From JAAYGT01 sp050252075 (GTDB taxonomy: Bacteria; Pseudomonadota; Gammaproteobacteria; Burkholderiales; Burkholderiaceae_B), in assembly GCA_050252075.1 (NCBI GenBank), contig JBFWLP010000106.1, forward strand, positions 1 through 10,817: a stretch of DNA of 10,817 nt, read 5' to 3'. Below the pieces are notes generated by a model. The model worked only from the letters and a program-made list of their open reading frames with translations, was not told the origin of the DNA and did no database searches. This document shows, piece by piece, positions 5,955 to 10,817 of this stretch; position 1 is the stretch's first letter; each line of letters opens with the position of its first letter. Both the position numbers and the translations under genes were made by a program.

Positions 5955-6392
5955 TCAAGCCGCGAGGAACAGGCTTTTGGCCAGAATAATGATGGCAATG
6001 ACGTGCAGGAAGACGCTCAGATGAATTATTTTTGAACGGCGGTGATTCAAGGTGCCGCGTGTGCCCCAGATCATGGCCACGGCGAAATGGCACAGCACAC
6101 TGAAGGCCAGAATTATTTTCAGCGTCAGCAAGCCGGCAAACGGGGTGGCCAGGGGGGCGGCGAGCAGGCTGCGATAATGCCAGGCCAGCCCGATGCCTGC
6201 CCCGTACAGAGCCGCAAACACCCAGGGCATTACACGGCGGGCCTGCATGCCGATCGCACGTTCGGCGTTACGCATGCTTTGCCGATCCGCGTGGCGGTGG
6301 GCGCGTTCCAGAATGATCACCTCGAAAAAGACGGTGCCTGCGAAGGCAATGGCGGCAAAAAGATGCAGGGTGACAATTAGCGCGTACGGCAT
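5955..6392 (-). CDS. CopD-family small integral membrane protein
   Basis: This 145-residue protein has four likely membrane helices at about 3-28, 54-75, 86-109 and 122-143. Its pattern of histidines in or next to helices (His10, His72, His102, His124, His130) and its Arg-rich loops (31-53, 112-121) fit the short proteins annotated as CopD-family or copper-resistance-like in betaproteobacteria. Conserved-looking segments are LHLFAAIAFAGTVFFEV (9-25) and KIIHLSVFLHVIAIIILAK (121-139). A copper or haem role is only suggested by the family name and not shown here. The ATG at 6392 is preferred because the membrane protein begins there; a TTG 30 bases upstream would add PPPCLPELT before the first helix. 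The ribosome binding site is weak. The gene stands alone, with no other copper gene in the window, and is divergent from the lipoprotein gene. Confidence 0.75.
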   Translation of the reverse strand: MPYALIVTLHLFAAIAFAGTVFFEVIILERAHRHADRQSMRNAERAIGMQARRVMPWVFAALYGAGIGLAWHYRSLLAAPLATPFAGLLTLKIILAFSVLCHFAVAMIWGTRGTLNHRRSKIIHLSVFLHVIAIIILAKSLFLAA

Positions 6393-6424
6393 GGTCAATT
6401 CCGGAAGGCAGGGCGGTGGCAACT

Positions 6425-6443
6425 GAAAAGCGTTCTCATTATT
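6425..6443. promoter_or_regulatory. Weak Fur-box-like sequence
   Basis: On the minus strand AATAATGAGAACGCTTTTC agrees with the classical 19-bp Fur box at 13 of 19 positions, the left half (AATAATGA) better than the right. It lies 33 bp upstream of the CopD-family start, between that gene and the divergent lipoprotein gene. An AT-rich promoter element could look the same, so this is only a candidate. Confidence 0.25.
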
Positions 6444-6521
6444 TGTGTTTGCAGTCTAGTGCAGGCCGCCGGCGCCGCAGCCGGAGCCCCTGACTTGCAT
6501 GGGGTTATAAGCTTGGTAAGC

Positions 6522-6541
6522 TATGCAGTTGTATGCAGTTG
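6522..6541 (+). repeat. Perfect tandem 10-bp direct repeat upstream of the lipoprotein gene
   Basis: TATGCAGTTG occurs twice in immediate tandem (6522-6531 and 6532-6541), ending 41 bp before the predicted ATG at 6583. The period equals about one helical turn. It may be a local duplication or a direct-repeat regulator site; there is no clear promoter match around it. Confidence 0.6.
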
Positions 6542-6570
6542 TGCGTAATGATGTCTGTGTAACGGAAGTG

Positions 6571-6578
6571 AAAGGGGG
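6571..6578 (+). promoter_or_regulatory. Ribosome binding site deciding the lipoprotein start
   Basis: A purine-rich AAAGGGGG ends 4 bases before the ATG at 6583. It supports this start over the ATA/GTG-type starts further upstream in the same frame, whose translation would not give a signal peptide at the N-terminus. Confidence 0.7.
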
Positions 6579-6582
6579 TGGT

Positions 6583-7080
6583 ATGGGGTGTCGGCCGGTT
6601 TCGTTTGTTTGGCGTCACGCGGTGCTGGGTGGCTTGGTGGTCATGCTGGCGGGTTGTGCGGTCAAGCCCGGCGGGCCACAGGCGCCGAAGCAGCCTGAGC
6701 CCGTGGTGTGCAAGGCGCAGGCCGGCGCATCGCCCTTGCACGGGGCGTGGCTGAGCGTACGCAAGCAAAAAGGGGTGGCCGGCGAGCTGCATACGCTGTT
6801 TACGTTGCGGCCCGACGGCACCATGGCGTATGCAGAACGCCTGAAGCGTGGCAGAAACCCGTCGCAAGGTCTGGGTGAAACCGGGTGCTGGAACTACGAC
6901 GGCAAGGTCATTACCCTGCGCACCCTGGAGTCCAATGGGGAACGGGTGAATCCCGACGACCCCATTTTCGTGAATCGCTACACCGTGCGTGGCTTAACGG
7001 CCGCCTCGCTGGTGCTGGAGCATGGCGGGGAACGGATCCAGGCAAAAAAAATGCCTCCCGACTACCGCTTGCCGCTGTAG
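6583..7080 (+). CDS. Predicted lipoprotein of unknown function
   Basis: The protein has 165 residues from the ATG at 6583. It starts with a lipoprotein signal: a basic region (Arg4, Arg11), a hydrophobic stretch at 13-22, then a lipobox LAGC with Cys25 as the predicted lipidated residue. Mature residues 26-45 form a Pro-rich tether. The rest has a repeated Gly-Trp and beta-strand pattern (HGAW, LFTLRPDGTMAY, GCWNYDGKVITLRTL), suggesting a small beta-barrel or lipocalin-like fold, though I do not recognise the family. Residues after the lipobox are Ala-Val, so the protein does not carry the Asp+2 inner-membrane retention signal and is probably sent to the outer membrane. It has no operon partner: it is divergent from the CopD-family gene and convergent with gltX, with 25 bp between stops. 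It may be restricted to this bacterial group. Confidence 0.8.
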   Translation: MGCRPVSFVWRHAVLGGLVVMLAGCAVKPGGPQAPKQPEPVVCKAQAGASPLHGAWLSVRKQKGVAGELHTLFTLRPDGTMAYAERLKRGRNPSQGLGETGCWNYDGKVITLRTLESNGERVNPDDPIFVNRYTVRGLTAASLVLEHGGERIQAKKMPPDYRLPL

Positions 7081-7105
7081 CAAGCCGCGCGGGCTCGCCT
7101 TGGCC

Positions 7106-8518
7106 CTAAAGAGTGTTCAGTCGTTGCAGCACGGTGTTCCGGCCAATAATGGCCAGCACGGCCCCGATGGCGGGGGTTTGTTTTTGCCCGGTAACGGCCA
7201 CGCGCAAAGGTATGGCCAGTTTGGGCATTTTCAGTTCGTGTTCGGCCAGCATGTTTTTGATCAGGCCGTCCAGCGCCTCGGTGGTCCACTCGGGCAGGGC
7301 GGCCGCCCTGGCGGCGAAGTCGCCGAGCAGGCCACAGGCCTGTGGGGTCAACTGTTCGGTGCGCAGATCGTCGGGGGCCGGCTGAAACGGCCGGCAGAAC
7401 AGCATGGCGTCGTCGGCCAGCTGGTTCAGGGTTTCGGCGCGGTCTTTCAGAAGGCCCATCACCGCAGCAAGGTTCACCGCGCTCGGGTTGCCCCCGCGCT
7501 GCACGATGCGGGGCGCCACGCGTTCGGCCAGATCCTGGTCTGTGCTGTGCTTGATGTAGTGCGCGTTCACCCAGTTCAGTTTCTTGACATCCCATTGCGC
7601 CGCCGACTTGGTTAAATGGCGTGTGTCAAACCATTCGACAAGCTGTTCGCGGGAAAAGATTTCGTCATTCCCGTGGCTCCAGCCCAGACGGGCCAGGTAG
7701 TTCACCATGGCGTCGGGCAGGTAGCCCTGGGTGTCGTAGTCGATAACGCTCACCGCGCCGTGGCGTTTGGACAGTTTTTCGCCATCCATGCCCAGGATCA
7801 TGGGCACGTGCCCGTATTCGGGCGGCGTGGCGCCCAGGGCGCGCAAAATATTGATTTGCCGGGGCGTATTGTTCACGTGGTCGTCGCCCCGTATGACATG
7901 TGTGATTTTCATGTCCCAGTCGTCGACCACCACGCAGAAGTTGTAGGTGGGTGTACCGTCGGGCCGGGCAATGATCAGGTCATCGAGTTCGGTGTTGTCG
8001 AAGGCGATCGGGCCTTTGACCATATCGTTCCATGTGGTGACACCGTGCTCGGGGTTGCGAAAACGTACCACGGGTTTTCGGCCCTGGGGCACCGGCGGCA
8101 GGGTCTTGCCCGGTTCGGGGCGCCATGTGCCGTCGTAGCGCGGCTTCAGGCCGGCAGCGCGCGCCTTTTCTCGCATGGCCTCGACCTCTTCCGGCGAGCT
8201 GTAGCAGTAGTAGGCCGAACCGTTCTCGAGCAGGGTGCCGATGACTTCGCGGTACCGTTCCATGCGCTGCATCTGGAAGAAAGGGCCTTCGTCTGGGGTA
8301 AGCTGCAGCCATGCCATACCGTCGAGTATGGCCTGCACAGCCTCGGGTGTCGAGCGCTCCAGGTCGGTGTCTTCGATGCGGAGCACGAAAACGCCCTGAT
8401 GATGGCGTGCAAAAGCCCATGAGAACAGGGCTGTGCGGGCACCGCCTAAATGCAGGTAACCCGTGGGTGAGGGCGCAAAGCGTGTGCGTACGACAGGCGA
8501 AGTGGTGGCAGTGGTCAT
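7106..8518 (-). CDS. gltX: Glutamyl-tRNA synthetase
   Basis: This cytoplasmic class I synthetase attaches glutamate to tRNA(Glu). Its 470 residues match the usual family length. RFAPSPTGYLHLGG at 13-26 contains the HIGH-type signature (HLGG, 23-26) and IEDTD at 48-52 is typical. HVIRGDDHVNNTPRQ at 207-221 and KLSKRHG at 248-254 complete the Rossmann active site with the KMSKS-type loop. The remainder is the helical anticodon-binding region. The insertion where E. coli GluRS binds zinc keeps only Cys105: Ser107, Trp132 and Pro134 replace the other ligands, so no zinc site is expected. The ATG at 8518 gives the standard N-terminus MTTATTSPVVRTRFAPSPTG, but no good Shine-Dalgarno sequence is visible before it. 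The gene is divergent from the acetyltransferase gene. Confidence 0.97.
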   Translation of the reverse strand: MTTATTSPVVRTRFAPSPTGYLHLGGARTALFSWAFARHHQGVFVLRIEDTDLERSTPEAVQAILDGMAWLQLTPDEGPFFQMQRMERYREVIGTLLENGSAYYCYSSPEEVEAMREKARAAGLKPRYDGTWRPEPGKTLPPVPQGRKPVVRFRNPEHGVTTWNDMVKGPIAFDNTELDDLIIARPDGTPTYNFCVVVDDWDMKITHVIRGDDHVNNTPRQINILRALGATPPEYGHVPMILGMDGEKLSKRHGAVSVIDYDTQGYLPDAMVNYLARLGWSHGNDEIFSREQLVEWFDTRHLTKSAAQWDVKKLNWVNAHYIKHSTDQDLAERVAPRIVQRGGNPSAVNLAAVMGLLKDRAETLNQLADDAMLFCRPFQPAPDDLRTEQLTPQACGLLGDFAARAAALPEWTTEALDGLIKNMLAEHELKMPKLAIPLRVAVTGQKQTPAIGAVLAIIGRNTVLQRLNTL

Positions 8519-8553
8519 TGTGGTTTTCTGGCTGGACGGTATGTGACAGGGTA

Positions 8554-8576
8554 CGTCAGAATGGCAATTGCTGACG
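8554..8576. promoter_or_regulatory. Inverted repeat in the gltX / acetyltransferase divergent region
   Basis: CGTCAG (8554-8559) and CTGACG (8571-8576) are perfect inverted arms separated by 11 bases, a half-site spacing of about 17 bp. The 114-bp region between the two start codons must hold both promoters, but I see no strong -35/-10 pair. The dyad could be an operator or chance. Confidence 0.3.
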
Positions 8577-8632
8577 GAAAGCTGCTATTTTAGATGACGC
8601 GCCGCCGGGTGCAGAAAACGGGACCTTGCTTC

Positions 8633-10817
8633 ATGCTCAGACATCGACTTGCCGCGCTTTTTGAACCTCGCTCCTTGTTGGTGGTAACCGACCGCAGCCT
8701 GCCTGTCGTCCAGATGCCGCCGAAGTGGCTGCGGCCTGCGCTTACTTATGTCCATCTTCCACCGAACCAGCCGGTAACACTGCCTCGCGAACTTCAAGGT
8801 GTGCCGCCGGGCGTGCGCGTGGACCAGGCACTGGTGGGTGTCAGTGCCGATCGACTGCCCGATGTATTGCAAGCGCTGGAACCATTTCGCCCGCGCGCGG
8901 TGAATATTCTGGTCTCGGAGCACAACGCGTTGAGCCCGGACGACGACATCGCCCTGTGCCGGTCCTGGGCCTTGCAGCACGACGCTGTTCTGCTTGGACC
9001 CAGGGCATTCGGCGTGCAGCGCCCGCATCTTGGTTTGAACCTGAGCCATCAGGTAACGCCGCCGCTGGGCGGGCGTGTCGCCCTCATTGCCCAGTCCCGC
9101 TCCATTACGGCGTCGGTGCTCGACTGGGCCGAAGACATCAGCCTGGGGTTTTCGGCCGTGGTGTCAGCGGGCGATGAGGCAGGTGTCGACGTGGCCGATC
9201 TGCTCGACTACCTGGCGCTTGATGCCCGTACCGACAGCATTGTGCTGTATCTGGAAGAAACGGCGGCATCACGAAAGTTCACCAGTGCGTTGCGCGCGGC
9301 GGCGGGTGTAAAGCCGGTGGTGGTGCTGAAGGTTACGCATGGCACGCAATCGACGCCCGAGAACGAGGCTGTATTCAATGCATTGCTGCGCCGCGTGGGC
9401 GCGGTGCGTGTGCAGTTTTTCATCCAGCTGTTTTCCGCCATGAAAGTGCTGGGCTACAGCCGGCGTCCCAGCGGGCGAAAGGTGGCCTTGTTTTCCAATG
9501 GCAGCGGGCCGTCACGCCTTGCCATGGATGTCATTGGCGACGGAAGGTCCGTTTTCCGGGCCGAGCTGTCGGCGGCAACCCGCAAAACCATTCAGCAGGT
9601 GCTGGAGCCCGGCGCGGTGGTGGACAACCCGGTGGTCACTTATGCCGGCCTGCAGCCCGGTGCCCTGCGATCGGTTATTAATGCGTTGATCGCCGATTCC
9701 GGCGTCGATGGTTTGCTGGTGGTGCTGGCCCCTGATCCATTGGCCGATCTGCCGGGCGCGGCGCAGGTGCTGGCCGGCCTGGCGTCGGATTCCCGCAAGC
9801 CCATCCTCAGTTGCTTCATGGGTGATGCCAGCATGCGGGAGCTGCGCCATGTGCTCGATCGCGTTGGTGCGCCGGCCTTTCGCACGCCGGAATCCGCGGC
9901 CAGCGCCTTCGGCATACTGGGTGCCTACCATTACAACCAGACACTGGCTCAGCAAACCCTGCCGCCCGAGCCCCTGGATCGGGCGCCGCTCCTTGCCCAG
10001 GCGCGCGAGCTTCTGGCGCGGGTGCAGGCGCACAGGCGTCTGCAGCTGGACCACGACGAGTGCATGCAATTGCTGCGCTGCTTTCATGTTCCCGTGCAGG
10101 ATGCCGCAACACTCCCTTTGAGCCCGTCTTCCGACGAGGCGGTTCCCATGGCGGTTCGCGTGCGCCGCGATGACCGTTTCGGGCCCTACATTACGTTCGG
10201 TTATGGCGCCGATTACGTGACGCAGGCCGTCGATGCGCTGGCGATGGAATTGCCGCCGCTGAACAGCTACCTGGCGCGTAAACTGGTTCAACGCAGCGCC
10301 ATCTGGAGCGGCGTGCTTGCCCAGGAAATGAACCCGGTGGTGTTCGAGCATCTTATTGAAGCACTGGAGCGCATTTCCGAGCTCATCAGCGAGCTGCCCA
10401 ACGTGCAAGCGCTTGCCATCGACCCGCTGCATTTCGATGATACCGGGCTGCATGCCGGCCGGATCCGCATCGAGCTGACGCCCCAGGCTGTGCTTGTGCT
10501 ACCCGAGACCGTGGGCTACCGGCACATGGCCATTCATCCCTATCCGCGCTACCTGGTGCAGGCCAAGCAGTTTCGCGACGGGCGTGCCTGGATGCTGCGC
10601 CCCATACGGCCGGAAGACGCCGAGCCCCTGCAAAACTTTGTGCGCGATCTGTCCGATGAGTCTCGCGATATGCGTTTTGTGTCCATGCTGCGCGAACTCA
10701 CACCGCGCATGCTGGCGCGCTACACCCGCATTGATTACGACAGGGAGCTGGCGCTCATTGCCACGGTTCAGGAGCCGAACCCCGAAAACCGGGGCTATCC
10801 ACGCGAGGGTATTATCG
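8633..10817 (+). CDS. Pat/YfiQ-like acyl-CoA synthetase-GNAT fusion protein (3' end cut by window edge)
   Basis: From the ATG at 8633 there are 728 codons to the window edge without a stop. The order is that of Pat/YfiQ protein lysine acetyltransferases: CoA-binding-like region (about 5-135), ligase-like Rossmann regions (about 145-270 with IAQSRSITASVLDWAED, and 280-440 with KVALFSNGSGPSRLAMDVI), an ATP-grasp-like region (about 465-615), and a GNAT domain beginning near 651 (AWMLRPIRPEDAEPLQNFV). In known Pat proteins the GNAT domain acetylates lysines, for example on acetyl-CoA synthetase, and the rest is regulatory. Here the ligase half looks decayed: no SHTGA-type catalytic His in the 233-245 loop, GPR instead of GPN at 122-124, and apparent loss of the ATP-binding lobe around 500-512. 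An in-frame ATG at 8594 is an alternative start, but it has no ribosome binding site and would add a basic extension; the stop just before it bounds the frame. Substrates are unknown. Confidence 0.88.
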   Translation, partial: MLRHRLAALFEPRSLLVVTDRSLPVVQMPPKWLRPALTYVHLPPNQPVTLPRELQGVPPGVRVDQALVGVSADRLPDVLQALEPFRPRAVNILVSEHNALSPDDDIALCRSWALQHDAVLLGPRAFGVQRPHLGLNLSHQVTPPLGGRVALIAQSRSITASVLDWAEDISLGFSAVVSAGDEAGVDVADLLDYLALDARTDSIVLYLEETAASRKFTSALRAAAGVKPVVVLKVTHGTQSTPENEAVFNALLRRVGAVRVQFFIQLFSAMKVLGYSRRPSGRKVALFSNGSGPSRLAMDVIGDGRSVFRAELSAATRKTIQQVLEPGAVVDNPVVTYAGLQPGALRSVINALIADSGVDGLLVVLAPDPLADLPGAAQVLAGLASDSRKPILSCFMGDASMRELRHVLDRVGAPAFRTPESAASAFGILGAYHYNQTLAQQTLPPEPLDRAPLLAQARELLARVQAHRRLQLDHDECMQLLRCFHVPVQDAATLPLSPSSDEAVPMAVRVRRDDRFGPYITFGYGADYVTQAVDALAMELPPLNSYLARKLVQRSAIWSGVLAQEMNPVVFEHLIEALERISELISELPNVQALAIDPLHFDDTGLHAGRIRIELTPQAVLVLPETVGYRHMAIHPYPRYLVQAKQFRDGRAWMLRPIRPEDAEPLQNFVRDLSDESRDMRFVSMLRELTPRMLARYTRIDYDRELALIATVQEPNPENRGYPREGII

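Noticed and set aside
7081..7105. Shared terminator between the convergent lipoprotein and gltX genes
   Set aside because: Only a 4-bp AGCC/GGCT stem is present, with no T-run on either strand; not enough to call.
7616..8422. 268-codon plus-strand open frame, with other shorter ones in the region
   Set aside because: These are shadows of gltX in the reverse direction with no domain pattern.
9512..10453. 313-codon minus-strand open frame
   Set aside because: It lies opposite the acetyltransferase fusion, whose plus-strand frame is continuous and carries family motifs.

Overview
The window looks like a high-GC betaproteobacterial chromosome, most likely Alcaligenaceae (Bordetella/Pusillimonas-like). 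This is inferred from the recognisable proteins: a Bordetella BpH1-type lysine/alanine-rich histone H1-like protein, NrdA/NrdB beginning and ending like their betaproteobacterial homologues, and a CopD-family protein typical of that group. All genes appear intact, except the two cut by the window edges. I see no tRNA, rRNA, insertion sequence, prophage or CRISPR array.

Layout. Positions 1-5712 are transcribed leftward. In transcription order they hold nrdA (5712-2797), nrdB (2715-1540), the H1-like gene (1387-740) and a YggT-family membrane protein (555 to the left edge). nrdA and nrdB form a two-gene operon for class I aerobic ribonucleotide reductase. In front of nrdA are two NrdR-box-like palindromes, 31 bp apart, overlapping a likely promoter. 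This predicts repression by NrdR and ties dNTP supply to the cell's nucleotide state, together with the ATP-cone domains in NrdA itself. Between the H1-like gene and yggT is a clear intrinsic terminator (12-bp stem plus a T-run), so those two are probably separate transcription units.

The middle (5920-7080) holds a small four-helix CopD-family membrane protein on the minus strand and a divergent gene for an unrecognised lipoprotein. The lipoprotein gene converges on gltX (glutamyl-tRNA synthetase, minus strand, 8518-7106) with only 25 bp between stops. Divergent from gltX, and running off the right edge, is a Pat/YfiQ-like protein: an ADP-forming acyl-CoA synthetase-like module followed by a GNAT acetyltransferase domain. 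Its ligase half looks strongly decayed.

I found no convincing new multi-gene system; this is mostly core genome. The points most worth a second look are the degenerate ligase module of the acetyltransferase, the paired NrdR sites, a pair of quasi-palindromes upstream of the H1-like gene, and similar TTTTCCGG-type hairpins after two different genes.
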